From positions 997,001 to 1,061,000 of the forward strand of contig NC_060022.1 of the NCBI RefSeq assembly GCF_021134715.1: a stretch of 64,000 nt of DNA. Direction: 5' to 3'. Of the stretch, positions 13,040 to 25,886 are shown piece after piece (positions within the stretch are counted from its first letter, which is position 1; every line of letters begins with the position of its first letter). The notes under the pieces were generated by a model. That model was not told the origin of the DNA. It saw nothing but the letters and a program-made list of their open reading frames with translations, and made no database searches. The stretch is from Daphnia pulex. Lineage: Eukaryota > Arthropoda > Branchiopoda > Diplostraca > Daphniidae. Both the position numbers and the translations under genes were made by a program.

Positions 13040-14850
13040 AGGGAATGCAGTTAGTCTTGGCGAGTGAATTTGTCGAACGACGTGTCATTATCGATCGATC
13101 CATGTAAGTGATGAGTGCGTTTCTGAATTCCTCATGTCCAACGAAATTGCGTAACATCAGGAATAAACCACTTCCTACGACAAGATTAGATTTTGAGTAT
13201 TTTTGTGTGTCAGAAAAAAAAACTAAATTAATTTCCTATTACTGTAGGAAAGTGGATCAAACATCTTTTCAGCTTCTTCGGCCGTCTCCACTTGTCGGAT
13301 GACCGTCAGCGGTTCTGTTCGCTCCTCTTCGAATTTCATGGCGGATCGAATGGATTTGTGGCGTTCGGCTTCACAACGATACGTGTCGTTTGGCATTGCC
13401 TAAACAGCAAATTGTAGTTGAAGTTCAAATTATTACGGTATTTGATTTTGAAAATTATTCAGACATAATCGGTTAATTACATCTCGAAGAGTGAACTCAT
13501 GCCTTCGTTAAACCAAATGTCACTCCACCAATTTGAAGTAACCTTTTAATTAAAAAAAAAATTAATTAATTTCTCATTGGAAAATTATAAATTTCAATCA
13601 ATTTGTCACCAAATTGCCGAAAAACTGATGCGCCAATTCCTGCGCCATTATTTGAATGAGAGTAAAACGGTCGTCCTCGCTGTCAGTTTCCTTGTTGTGA
13701 TAAAGTCGGTTTTCCCTATTTAAAGTTCAATTTAATTAGATTTATAATAAAATTTATATCAATCAATTGATTATACCGAAAGAGGATGAGACCTCAGTTC
13801 TCCATGGCCTCAAAATGGAGTTGAATTGGCGCGGTAATAAAATCAATTTTGGGTTAAGTGAACGGCTGACGGACCTATTTCACCAAATAGTTGAGCAGGT
13901 CGCCGGCGACCGCCATGGATTCCTTGAGATGGGGCAGCTGGTCCGGCCGTCTCCAGAAGCACAACTTGACGGACCGGTCGCCGTCCAACTGATAAATCGT
14001 CTCCAAACTCTCGTAGTCCGTAACGAACATGGCCAATAAATAGGTGGGCATGGGCGGCGACCGTGAAAATGTCATCCACATCCAATCGCGCGTGGTGGTC
14101 CTTTTGTAACATCAAAGTTAACACACACTTTAACGCGCAACTTTTCACCGTTATATAGGACCATCGATGTATAAGGAGAAAAGGTCAATTTTGGCATGAC
14201 AAATCGCCAGGGACTTACATGGCACGGCTGGAAATTTCGGGCATGTTGGACAGGGCCGTCATGGCGTTGCTGTGACCGACAACCACGTCAAAAGTCATTT
14301 TTAATCCCGGCTCGTCCAGGCAGGGAAGAACTCGACGGGCGTCGGTCGCTTGCATTTGCGTTCCACCGAACCAACTAAAAATCCAATCATTTAAAATTTT
14401 AAAATTCAAAAGTCAATTCAAGGAATTATTTTCTTACCCTTGGTGGCAGCAGGAAGTGACGTCATTCTTGTAACTGGCTCTGTAAAATCCTCTGGAATCC
14501 TCTCTAACCTTGCCCAGGTAATAAAAACCGATGCGGTACTTGTGACCCTTGAGCAAAACCTGTTTGAGAACGATGCTCATTTGCTCCCACTCCGGCACCT
14601 CCTGGATTGTCTGAAATTCCATGGAGGTTTGAACGAAAAGACCTGAGAAGCAGAGATCCTCCAGCTGGAGAAATCGGTCGTCGATGGCCGAATTGACAGC
14701 GGCCGTTTCGTTCCCGACACTCCGCACGCTGACGTCGATGATGGTGAGCTCGACTGCGTGGAACGTGATCAAATTGGTCGTCCTGGTTGGCTGGACGTCG
14801 ATGTAAACGTGGCCGCACAAGCGCGGGCTGCCGCCACTGATGACGGGCAA
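13040..14850 (-). pseudogene. Broken M1 zinc aminopeptidase (aminopeptidase N-like)
   Basis: Minus-strand exons, deduced by splice consensus: about 14850-14438 (N-terminal beta domain), 14374-14219 (GGTQMQATDARRVLPCLDEP), 14100-13777 (PPMPTYLLAMFV, then the exopeptidase motif), 13715-13610 (zinc motif), 13542-13481 (NWWSDIWFNEG), 13399-13243 and 13174 to about 13040. This order is that of the M1 family. The gene is damaged. TAG at 13877-13875, TAA at 13856-13854 and TGA at 13796-13794 interrupt one exon. The last replaces Trp of GAMENWGL, which also reads EAMEN. The zinc motif HELAH reads QELAH. The join between the last two catalytic exons has a one-base phase mismatch. No C-terminal ERAP1-like domain follows. 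The family assignment is firm. Pseudogene status follows from multiple independent lesions, unless the assembly is wrong. Confidence 0.85.
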
Positions 14851-14895
14851 CAGGTAAATACAGGGGTATGTCCGTATGTGTGTGACAAGACTACA

Positions 14896-15345
14896 GTTAC
14901 AGAATTGCTACCATACCAAAATTGAGGTTGAATGTAGTCCAAAAATAGTTAAAAATAACAAAAAAAAAAAACAAAAAAACTCGAACACAAAAGCAAACAT
15001 GTGATATGATTTTGTCCGATCCGAATTCGTCAGCATGGAGGATGTTATTATGGCATAGGCAACCAGCAGGCCATGGGTTGTTAAACAATGGATCTCTGCA
15101 AAAAAAAAATCCTTCTTGGTTGTTCTCCGTATTCAAACAAGGCTGTGGAAACATTAAGATCATCTGTTATAGTCCTTCCCGATAGTTTGCACTTAAATTG
15201 ACATTACCATCAAGGGGACACGAAGATATTCCTTCTCGCAAGCCAAAGAGGTGTGTTTACCAACGCCATCAACACTACTGAATTCCTCCGTGCATTCAGC
15301 ATGAGACGGAACTGGAGGACCTGGAATAGTGCTACAACTCAAACA
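14896..15345 (-). pseudogene. Scarface-type clip-domain fragment, copy A
   Basis: On the minus strand, about 15345-15210 reads a TIPGPPVPSHAECTEEF segment and then CEKEYLRVPL. About 15160-15020 continues with CLNTENNQEGFFFCRDP and FNNPWPAGC. The order C-(V)TEEF-VDG-EKEYLRVPL-C-NxxTxQ-G-CRDP-xPWP is what I recall for the clip-like domain of inactive arthropod serine protease homologs of the scarface group. No trypsin-like domain follows on this strand. Cysteines expected in the first half are partly replaced (EEFSSVDG), and one join would need an intron. I read it as a decayed exon set. A divergent short gene is possible. Confidence 0.5.
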
Positions 15346-15660
15346 AATTGTTAATTTTGTAATCTTTAATTTTCTCAGGTGATTTAGTTTTTAAAATTTT
15401 ACTTTGTCTCCTGGCTCTGAGATGCTTGTTATTGAGGTTGAAAAGCAGATAAAGCTTGTGAACAGCTAGGTATGCAGGGCGGGCAGGTTGCTGGGCCGGA
15501 GTCACTTGACGAGCCGTGGTAGGTTTTTGTGCAGGTGGTGGTAGATAGGATTGCGATGGTAATTGGTAAGCAGGAAAAGCGATCGGTTCATTTACAGCGG
15601 ATTGATGGGCGATCGGTCTGCGATCGAACGGATGTTGTGGCTGTAACAATTGGGCCATTG
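15346..15660 (-). pseudogene. Pro/Gln-rich linker between clip copies
   Basis: The minus-strand frame starting near 15658 encodes a Pro/Gln/Ala-rich segment (QPQHPFDRRPIAHQS, then PPPAQKPTTARQVTPAQQPA). This composition is typical of linkers in front of clip domains in scarface-like proteins. A related linker lies between copies B and C. Its position between the two clip fragments suggests it belongs to the same ancient gene. Confidence 0.4.
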
Positions 15661-15689
15661 TCGTTTGCTACAAAGTAGTTAAATGGCGA

Positions 15690-15855
15690 AACTGAACAAT
15701 CGATCAATGGAACGCGAAGGTATTCCTTCTCGTAAGGAGATAATCTCACAGGAGTGCTAACCACGACACCATCGACATTTCAGAATTCTTCCGTAACACA
15801 TTTTAGGGCGGCAGTGCAACCGGCAAATGGTGGAGGACCTTGAACAATGCTGCTC
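15690..15855 (-). pseudogene. Scarface-type clip-domain fragment, copy B
   Basis: The minus-strand reading gives SIVQGPPPFAGC, then ALKCVTEEF, a TGA stop where Cys is expected, NVDGVVVSTPVRL and YEKEYLRVPLIDC. The stop lies near 15780, in the middle of the otherwise best-preserved of the three copies. The downstream half (C-x-NT-x-CCRDP) is not found after it. This is direct evidence of decay. Confidence 0.55.
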
Positions 15856-15939
15856 ATTATAAAAATTCACGAATTAATAGGTATCGCCATAGAAAATTAT
15901 AAGTAATTATTCGTATGATATTTACTTAGTCTGTTTCTC

Positions 15940-16660
15940 AGTCTGAGAACCTTGTGACGCAGGAGGAGAAGGTGGTAGGTAGAACGGACGAGAAGGTTGC
16001 TGGACCAAAAGAGCCTGTTGAATAGGTCTCTGTGTTGGTGCTGGAGTTGGTTGATAGGCCGGAGCGGAAGGTTGATAAGCCGGAGTGGGAGGATGACAGA
16101 AGCCGGTTGCAGGTTAATGATTAATGACCGGTCGCTGTGTTTAAACCGTAGTAGACCTGTGGAAGGTAATTTTTATATGGTTGCTGGGCTTGTAATGTTT
16201 GGTGGAATGACGAAGCTCCGGCTACTACAGAAGACACTGATGGTCTTCCGTTGCTTCTTGAAGACACGGCAACTGTGGTTGTAACAGTTGGACGATTGCC
16301 ATTTGCTGCAATGTTGTTAAAGGTAGAAACCGCTGGTGGGCGGATGACCGCGAACGTATTTGGATGTCGACACGGTAGGGCGATTCAAATGAGCCGGACC
16401 TGAAGGTGCTGGAATTTCGTTATCATTCCTGGCATGGGCATACCAGAAGGCCATATGGGTCTTCGCAAAGGCAGCAGAATCCAAATTGATTTGTTTCCGG
16501 ATTGGTGCACTCCTTTTGAATCGAACAAAGAAATACATTTAAAAACAATTCTAATAATATTAAAAGCAAACCAATCGTACCATCAACGGAACGCGAAGGT
16601 ATTCCTTTTCATAGTCATAATAACATTAAGAGCTATTCAATAATTCAACAGTAAAAGCTA
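15940..16660 (-). pseudogene. Scarface-type clip fragment copy C with Pro/Gln-rich linker
   Basis: Near 16590-16620 the minus strand again reads YEKEYLRVPLM, the same words as copies A and B. Downstream on the minus strand, about 16130-15950 encodes a Pro/Gln-rich run (SAPAYQPTPAPTQRPIQQA, then QQPSRPFYLPPSPPASQ). Stops separate the pieces. Together with A and B this shows three serial copies of a clip-plus-linker unit, all broken. Confidence 0.45.
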
Positions 16661-18063
16661 GTGCATGAATCCAGACTTCATGACCAGGGACTTTCATTGT
16701 TCTTAAACAAAGCATTTCTCCATTTGATTATTGAAAGTTGAATAATTGAAAGGATCCACCATCTCCAGCACATGCAAGGAGAGGAACTTATAGCAGCCTG
16801 ACCATAAATGAATTACAAAGTGAAACACCAAGACATTTGATGAAACTTCTGCAAAACCCTCCATTCACCTGTGAGATGTTGAAAATGAGAAGCAATCTGA
16901 ATTAAATTGAGAATATTGAAAGATCTATACCATTGAAATAATGTGTATGACGACAACTCCTTCCACTTATACAATACAAGTGACAATCAGTAGCAATATT
17001 GTCTTTGTATTTCTAATAGAATACATCCACTTTATTAAAACTGGTTTCCAAGCCTAAACAAATGTCAGGAAAATTATGAATACTGCTTGAATAGACTGAA
17101 AAAAAGTTATCTTTACCCAATAACTCAGAGACTCATGAACGGTTAACTCCAGGAGTTTTGCTTCAAGCACCAACAATTCGTTGCTGGTGCTCACAGGGAG
17201 TGTACAAAACGGTACAAAACATGGTGGTACAAAATCTTTCCATGATTTTAAGCAAACTAGAAAAAAAAATGCAATCCAGAACGTGTCGTCAACGTAAAAA
17301 AAAACGCGTGTAGTAAATATTCAGTACAAGACACATAGCTTTGGATCATAGACAGCAAAGATATGATAGGAAGCAAAACAGGAAAATAAATCATTATTTC
17401 CCTAATAAAAATTAAAAAGCGTGTGAGGAGTTCAATTACAACCTACACTTATGCAGACGCGAAGACAACCACGTTGTTCAAGGAGGCAGCCATTTTAATG
17501 TTTACGTCCAGACGCCAGATTCCCATTTCGTTGTCATGACAATCCGAACGCAGCGAAGAAATTCTGAACCAAAGTGGCGCGATTTTTAAATCGCACTGAA
17601 TTAATCCAAAATAGGAAATTAAATATATAAAATAGCAACGCTATTATTCAAAAAGATAGTAAGATAAAGTACCAAAGCTATTATTCAAAAAATTTGTAAG
17701 ATGAAATATCTATCTCATTCTCATCTCATCTCGGCTTATTACCACCTGCGGTGATCCACCAATCTAAGATCATGCGCGTTTCTTTATCAGAAATTTCTTT
17801 ACGTTAACAAGTAGTGTATAAGTTACCCAACAAAAAGGTTTGAGAATCCGAAATAGACCGCTACTATTGATTCCCAAGAAACTTTAGTAAACTACATTTG
17901 CGCAAGGAAGAATTCCGGAATGGATTGAGATGTAATGTTTGTAATTACGAATACTTGGAGGAAAAGGCGTGACATCTTCACGGTAGACTTGATGGCCTAA
18001 TCTTGTTATTTCGTTTTATTATTTGACTGTTTACCGTTAGAGGAGCGACGTGAACGACTGACT
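16661..18063. other. Gap without a supported gene
   Basis: AT-rich sequence. The only local structure noted is an imperfect direct repeat of about 37 bases around GCTATTATTCAAAAA at 17639 and 17678. Confidence 0.35.
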
Positions 18064-18157
18064 ATGAAAATAAGTGAAGTGCTTGTGATTCTACTTTTAT
18101 CAACCGACATCCAGTCTTACGTCTTATTCGCGGGACATATGGATGTGCAAATTCGCG
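18064..18157 (+). CDS. Candidate orphan first coding exon encoding a signal peptide
   Basis: The ATG at 18064 opens a frame reading MKISEVLVILLLSTDIQS, a plausible secretory signal. It runs to a good donor (GCG|GTAGGT) at 18157/18158. The exon is 94 bases and ends in phase 1. Without splicing the frame stops soon after. Phase 1 is also the phase of the acceptor at 27768 in the first mucin-like gene and of every intron in the third. It could therefore be an alternative first exon of that gene, the start of another member, or a chance frame. No second exon can be assigned from sequence alone. Confidence 0.3.
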
Positions 18158-21100
18158 GTAGGTATTTGTTCCTTACCTGAAAACTTAAGAATTTTCTCAG
18201 CTTAAGTCATTTGTGGTAAAAATCAGCCGATTGGTCGGTACCGCGTGGTATTACCGGTATTACATTAAGTCTACAATTCATTTTTCTTTTCCGTTTTGTA
18301 TGTTTTAAAATCTTTCATTCATTTCGTTGTTTCTGTGGTGCCAGTCAGACCGCTGCCGTTCGCCAAATAAAAAGTCATCGTCATGCATAACGGTAGCAGT
18401 GTCCTTGTTGCATGCATTATCTATCCTTTTTTTGTGTTAAAATATTCGACAAAGAGAAAACAAACAAAAAACAAACAAAAAACAAGAAAAAAACATCCAA
18501 AAGACAATAGACAAACACTCGCAAAAAGTCAGCCCGTGCCCGGTTAAATAGCATTATTACTTCAACATTGGTAACTTTGTTTGTCGAAAATTCCAGAAAC
18601 GGTTTTCCAGCTGCTGTTTTTGTTTACTTTCCAGCAGGAAATGAGCATAGTAATATGAAATTTCTATTTACCGCAAACCTTATTTAACTGGCCTTAGTCA
18701 GAAAAAGAATTTCAAGATTTCTGAGACATTAGAACAAATAAGAAATTATTTTTAACATGCGGAATCGAACTGCACTCTGCTGCACTTACAAACTTATTCT
18801 TTAATAAGGGAATGAGGCTATAATATAAACACTAGTGCAAATAATGTGCTGTAGTGATTTTCCGGATCGATGTAATCAAAATTATGCTATAAATGATGAA
18901 TAACTTACAGCTATATATTACATGTATGATCGAGTTCAACAGAAAAACCACCAGCCCCCACCCGCATGTACTTATTTTCGTTCGTCAATCATACTAATAA
19001 CGGTAGGAGCCAACAGCTGTTCAATGAGACGTGAAAAATGTCGATGTATCGTGTGTCTGAAATATGAATCCCACGGGCTTTTTCGCTCTTCCTTAGCCCA
19101 CCCTCATCAATGATTATTAGTTTGACTACGTATACTGCAACACATGTGTTGTGTATACTTTCGTGCGTGCGCACAGCAGTCAAAACTGTGGTTATAGCAT
19201 TTTCCGTCGTGTTCGTTTCTCCAGTGCCTGACGAATGATAAGATGTACTTCATTTTACTTGGGAAAATAACAATAAAAAGAAAAACGCTTAACTCTCAAT
19301 GTAATTATGTTTTCCCCCAATTGAGTCACGACTCGTTTAAGCCGAGAACAGCAGCCGCACCAGAGCTTAGAATATCTCCGAGTGTTACTTCGTTTATGAG
19401 TTTTATAAAATTTATTAAAATTGTACGCTATAAAATTAAATCAAAATGCGATGGGGCGTCCCGTTGACCCACATATCTCCCAATTTAACTTCGTTCTAAA
19501 AATATCACAAATGATCAAAAGACGTGTGATGGGGAGTTTATTGTGTTCTGCGTCATATCCCTTCATCTCTGTCATCGCACAACGGTGAAGTGTGAAATTC
19601 AAAGAAGCGGATGAGGACAGAAGGATGGCACAGCTGCAATGCGGACGATTCGCCCAGTCGAGAGCAAAGCGATGACAAGCCCGTTATTATCATTATACTG
19701 TTCGGCGTGTTCATTTGAACAGCATTTAACGCCAATAACGAATGACGTCACAAAATGGTTAGAACCACCATTATAGGCATCGAACAGCAATTAATTTGCA
19801 GACAATCGTCTGCAATCGTCTGTTACATCTCGTATTACGCGCTTGTGCTGTAGGCAAACGTAGGTTAATACGCAGCGGGCTTCGTTATCACGAGACAACA
19901 CATAGGTGCGATAGTCCCGTTATATTGACTAGTGAAGTCCCACTACCCTATAGCTGTGAGGCTGCGTTAGTCATACCAGATAGGATTCGATAACTGCATC
20001 CAAGCTTCACATGTATACACATACAAGATGTTACCGAAGTTAGGAGTTCTTCTCGTCCTCCATCGTCTGTTCTGTTGATGCGGAACAATTAACGGAGATG
20101 CAACACCTTCGATCGGCAACTTGAAAATCGTCTCCAGCCTCAAGTAACATAGTATAGCCTAGGCCAATTTGGTTTTCTTGTTAAAACCATTCCTAAAAAT
20201 TCGGTGAGACCGAGACATTTGGACGACCTAACAGTACATATATGGTTTAATCTCTTACTGTGCAATTATGATGGTTTCACCTGATCACCATTAATACTTG
20301 AGGTCTCTACAGAGGTTTATTTGGCGTGGGATCCCAATTTTTTAAGACTCCGTCTAATGGAATGTTTGGCCTAGCTGCAGTGTAGATCTATATTTATCTT
20401 GTCACCAGTATAGAATGAGGACGGCAATTAATGAAGCGAATATTCCAAGAATCAATTTACCCCACCATCATTGATGCGTGCCAAAGTCACATTTTATTTG
20501 GTGAATACGTTTCCCGCACCTGGTCGTATTGTGACCATAAATGTAGTTAAATATGTACACATTTCTATTGGTGTATCGGTATTTTTGAAGTAACCGCCAC
20601 GCAATTATTATACAGCTACCAACAAATTCCCCCCCCCCCCTCTCTTCCAGGAACAAGACGAAAAGAGTCAGAATATGAACGTGCATCAGGGTAGAACGAA
20701 ACAACCGAGGATAAGGTGGAGGCCGGTTTTGGGTGTTTGGATCCGCGCTTATTGTTGTTGTTGTTCCGCAATGCGATGTCATTTTCATCAGCGGTCTGTC
20801 GTATATACCATCGACCTATACTGTTATATATTACTTTCACGTCATGTTTGGGTGACTGATGGGAAAAGCAGCAAAAGAACGATGACTTTCACCCGCACAC
20901 CTGTCCAGATAAGAGCGATTGAAACAAAACACGTACTGCTATTCCTCTTCCAAATGTTTAGTGAGTATCTTTCTGGAATATTCTTTAGAGTTGATAAAGG
21001 AAAACTGGAAAACTTGTCCTCGTACTCTGGCAAAGTGTAATATAGTCCATGACGCAGCACTGTCGCCTATACGTCAATTGCAACAGGTAAAAAAAAAGAC

Positions 21101-22056
21101 GTACATATATAAAAACAAATACTCGGGAAATCGATGTGACAGATGGCCTTGTAGCCTGTACGTATTACCGTCCGGGATAACGGTACAAGTGTATGCTACA
21201 ACCTCACTGATGCTATACAGCCGTGATATTATTATACGAAGCTTGGATGGAATGTTGCACAGCTTGCAGCTGCTGGACGCAGTCGAGTCTGTAAGCCAGC
21301 AGCCAACACCCCGAGTGCTGGCCGACTGACACTGTGTTACATCTATTATGGCACTTTGAACAGGATATAAAGAGTTGTAGCTGCTGGAACGAGAGAATTT
21401 TCCATAAATTTAATGGCAGTACATGAAATAATGGCATACTCAAAAGATTTTGGGGTCGTTACTCGGTGAAATTGATTCGCATTTAATGATGTTCCTATTA
21501 CAAGTGATGTTCTCGTTCAGCACGAACTCTGCGTCTGCATGGAACAGTATACCGTTCAAATTTCTGAACGCTCCATTTTTTATTCCCGCACCGATCCGCG
21601 TGGGGAGGGGGGGAGGCGTATTCTCACAGAAAGTCAGAGTGCATTCGCCGCCTTTAACCGATGAAAAATAGTCGGTAATAATGGCAATCGAAAAACAATT
21701 TCTTTCCTAGCAATTTCCCAAACGATTTTTTAAAAAATCAAAAGAGATTACAAAAAGCGGAGAATATAGTCAAGAATATAGTCAAAGTAAGTGCCTGACA
21801 TTTTAAGGGGAATGGTTTGGAGTCGAAATTCGTTGGTTAAATGGAATGTTTGCGCTAGAGAAACGGGTTTGAGCACCCTGAAGCGCATCGTCATCACAGC
21901 CGCATATAGGTAGTTCACGGCCACCTGATACTCTCCTCTCGGTATATGTTTACTGCCGTCTTTTTGCCTCGATAGCCTATATAGTAGTACAGTTTTGATT
22001 GTGTGTATACATAGTCTGGCTCCACCTACCACTGGAGGCATCGTCATCTTGCAAAC
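18158..22056. other. Long non-coding stretch upstream of the mucin-like cluster
   Basis: No supported gene. It contains a C12 tract (20629-20640) and several short Arg/Ser-rich chance frames. It may include regulatory or intronic sequence of the downstream gene. Confidence 0.35.
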
Positions 22057-22424
22057 TATATCTTTAGCTCTCGGCGTGAATCTCGTGTTCAGTAGTTGAA
22101 TTCAATTCCGACAGATCGGATCGCATACAAGTTCTTCTTTCATCTCGAGTGTGTCTCACATTTCAACAGCCGACCGCGCTTGCCGACGTATATACAGCAG
22201 GTGAACATATTATTATTCAACCAAAGGGAAAAGACAAAAAATCAAAAGACCGTGAAGTTTCTTTCGCTAGTGTCTTCCGACACGACAACGTCATTTATTT
22301 TTGTTTGTTTTGTTTGTTTTTTGGTTTTCTCGGGACCGTTAAAGAGCTCATCGCCAGATATACCTTAGACTTTTCTTTGAGCTGCTTTCAAGGCACAATC
22401 CTTGTTTGTCCCATTGTTTAAACG
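22057..22424 (+). promoter_or_regulatory. Candidate distal promoter and 5' untranslated exon
   Basis: A TATA-like word (CTATATCT, TATA at 22057) lies 34 bases before an arthropod initiator (TTCAGTAG, A at 22091). The following sequence runs without a coding signal to a consensus donor (ACG|GTAAGT) at 22424/22425. This is the expected layout of a first untranslated exon of about 334 bases. The natural target is the mucin-like gene with its first coding exon at 27175, whose exon has a good acceptor just before it. Inference from core-promoter spacing and splice signals only. Confidence 0.4.
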
Positions 22425-25400
22425 GTAAGTCACTTTCAATCACGCTTGTTGTTGTTTTTTCTTTTCTTTTTTGTCACGGCGTATAGACTATACTGCACAT
22501 GTAGGACATCTAACGCGCAAGGAGAAGCGGAAACCTGTCGCGCTTCCGTGAATTTTTGTAACTCTTAGTCGGATGACCGCTCGTTGGTTTTTAAGCGCTC
22601 TCTACGCGCGCTATCGTTTACGGCAGCGGTCTCTGCTATATTAACGAGGACTGTTATAGATTTTTAGCCTGCCTATAGCTGGCTGGTTTTGACAACAATA
22701 AAAAATTTTTGCGGTCGTTATTTGAAGTTGACAACCCACAAAAGCGGAGAGGGAAGCCGAGTGCACGGTTGAATTTGGAGTCAATGGAAACAGCTCGTCT
22801 ATTGAATTGTCTTTTCTTCTGTGTGAAAGACACTGCACCTGATTGAAACCGAAAAGACAATGCATTTGCCCGTAGCGCTCTCTCTCTACACCATCCATAA
22901 TTCTAACTGTATCTCTATATAGACTCGTTCACTTGCACGCCGACATTGTGGGAAAAAAATGGAAAACTTTTGGTGGCGGTTGTCGGAAATGATTTCTGAA
23001 CAGCGAACTTGTTCCCAAGTGACGGCTGATAGCAAACGTAAAAAAAGAAACGGACGGCCAAAGGAAAGGGAAATATAACGCAGTATACATGAAGGTAATG
23101 AGACAGGTACGGCATGAACAATAGTTGATATAGTGTAGCTATAATTTATGCCGAGTGTAGAATTGTTAGCCTAGCTTTGGTGTGCAATATAACGGTGCTC
23201 TATACAACACGAGTATTGTTCAAACTGTCAAGACACATTGCTTTCGCCATCGTTCATTGAAGCCGAGCCTTTTTTGTTCCTTGATTGGCAGGTCTGTCAC
23301 CGAACGACAATCCACTAAGGAAATGTTATCATCGTTATAACTCCTTTCCCTGTACTCTTATCACTTATAAGAGAACTGTACGCTAGTAAACGACCCAATT
23401 GTTTCTTATGTATCCAGCATTCTTGATAAAATAAGATAATAGCCTCAGACACTACAGAGCAAGGCACACTCAATTCGTAACGCATACACTTTTTAAACAT
23501 ATGAAACATGTCCAACATCTGTAACAATGTGTATAATACAGTCTTGCTGCACGTAGACGCAGCTCTGGACTCTGCTGTAGTACGGTTATAGTTGCAGGTG
23601 CAACAGGTGGTTGGAAAAAAAAAATCATGCGGCTTTCGGCTTTGTCTTTCGTGTGTCAGATGTCTGTCCCTCTTGTGTTGTGGGTTTCCTTTTCGTCTAA
23701 TTTTCCTTTCTTTCTTCTTTCCCTCTCTGTTAGTTGTCGGAAGCACGCGGCAGCACACCGGATGGAAGTGAATGAGACCGCGGAAAGTTAAGTCAAATAA
23801 ACTTAAGAATTAGAGAGTGAACTTGTTGGCTTATAGCTGGGAATCCTGATGGTCATTTCAAGTTCAAGTTTACTCGGGAAAAGAAAACGTCATTTTACGC
23901 TGAGACTCTTCTTCGTGTACGTTCCGCAAATGCCAAGAATATTTATTATGATATTACAGCGACTACATTAGTGTGTCGGTTGTCATGCGGTGGACTTTAA
24001 GGTCCCCCCCCCAATTTCCACCTTCTTCCGGAATGAATATCTGCTGCCATTGCTTCTTTAGTGATCATCATCAGCGGCATACTCGTACATAACGGAACCG
24101 GACTGTCTTCCTATACATCCTAATGGTTTTTGCGATTCCCTGGTCTATGACTGCATAATAAGTGGCGGTCGGACGCGCATCTCATTTTGGCATTTTTCTC
24201 GTCTTTGACTGCACGATACGAGTCCTGTTATTTGAAAAGAAAAAACTTCACTTTGCAGCATAATGGTCTTAAACACGTACTCATTTTTAGACTTTGTACG
24301 AGCGCTTGGAGACTAGATAAAGAGTGAAAATCCGCAGCTGGGCAATAAAGCGTGCACACTGCATGTTTAACTGTGAGTCTATATGGAGAGGTTGTAACGG
24401 TATTGAGCTAAATCATCGGTTGCACGATGACGAAGCCTCAACGAGAAACAGATTTAAGTCGCTGATCAATGGAGCGCTGCTTCCGTCTGGTATTTAGGCT
24501 GTTGAAAACAAGCGCTCGACAAAACGTACCCAAAATTTACAAACGTGGCAGTACAAAAGTGACATAATAACCTTTGAATAAACCAATAGCCTGGAGAAAG
24601 GCAATTAACCTCCAAGCAACTCAGCAAAGGTCGGTCGGTTATTATCACGGAAGATTTTTCTCGGGAATTCGAGAGCCAGCTTGGCGATATGTTCATAGAC
24701 AAAAGATATAGGTTTTATTTGGGTTGCACGTGTATAGCTGCACGCAGACGCGTATGAGTACGAAATCTAACGGATTTCTTTTCTGTTATTATTGTTCAAC
24801 TATAAAATACTGCTACCTGTTATTGTTGCTTCTTATTATTGCATCTTTCCAATGTGAGAACGAAAAATCGCGCCGTCCGTCAAACAAAAGTCAAATGCGA
24901 CGAAAAAAAAAATGAATATTTTGGAAGTGTGAGATTTTTTCCCCCCTCTGCCTTTTTTATTGACGGAGATATTTCGACTGGAACGATGAGCGATTAACAT
25001 CTATGTACTATCTACGCACGGCTGATGTTCAGCGTCGATGTAGTACTTACGTATAGTATTCCCACTCGGCAACAGGCGGTGGGCTTCATTGAAGATGGCC
25101 CAGGATATACTGTACCGTACGCGCAGAGATGCATAGGTATTTGTTCGAACATCCAGACTGACGATTGAAAATATTTTTCTCTGGGTTTATTGTGGACGAA
25201 TCGAACAGCGTCAGAAATTGCGGGAATAAAAATCAAGAAAGTACTATAGTGGCTGTTTAAGTGAACGGATTCATTCAGCTCCCAGTGTTCTCATTCTCAT
25301 GAGGAACATTGTGGGTAAAACGCATTGATTGTGGGTATGTTGCATTCTGTTTTCCCTTTCCCTTACAGCGTATAAATTCTGCCACCAAACAGACATCTTT

Positions 25401-25846
25401 TTTTAGCGGTTCATTGCGACATTGACACCTATTTCACATTAAATTCTACCCGGAAAACAGTAATTATGCTAACAATAATACACTGTTATAGCGTTTTCAA
25501 ACTGATTCTACTCTTGTTATTCAAATCTGTTGCTAATAAATTTCCACCTCATTTTCTTTTTGCTTTATTCCTGCTTTTTCTTACGCTTTGAATGACGTCA
25601 CTATATTTAAAATTTTACGTAGTCCATTTTCAAATTTTCAAATTCTTAAATTAGTGTATTTTCTTACATCTATTCGGTTTGGCGCATGAATAAACTGTGA
25701 GATGTCCAGCACGAAAGTGGGCGGATTTTTTCCAGAAGAGAAAAAAAACCCGCCCAGTTACTGCCACTGTGCATACGGGATATACCCCAACTATATGCGC
25801 TCACGCCTCACGGCGTGTAGCGTGAATATCGAGACAGAAGTATCTC
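22425..25846. other. Probable first intron or intergenic sequence
   Basis: No coding region could be supported. The longest frames (for example 147 codons on the minus strand at 23315-23758) are compositionally odd and lack family features. Confidence 0.35.
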
Positions 25847-25886
25847 TATATAAGTGTCTAGCTGCTCGCTGGCCTCTTCAGTCTCT
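25847..25886 (+). promoter_or_regulatory. TATA plus initiator core promoter
   Basis: TATATAAG at 25847-25854 is followed at 33 bases by TTCAGTC with the A at 25880. This matches canonical arthropod TATA-to-initiator spacing. The predicted start is near 25880, directly upstream of an untranslated exon with a consensus donor. Confidence 0.6.

Noticed and set aside
23315-23758. 147-codon minus-strand open frame
   Set aside because: Lys/Arg-rich then Cys-scattered composition with no recognisable domain; no promoter or splice support.
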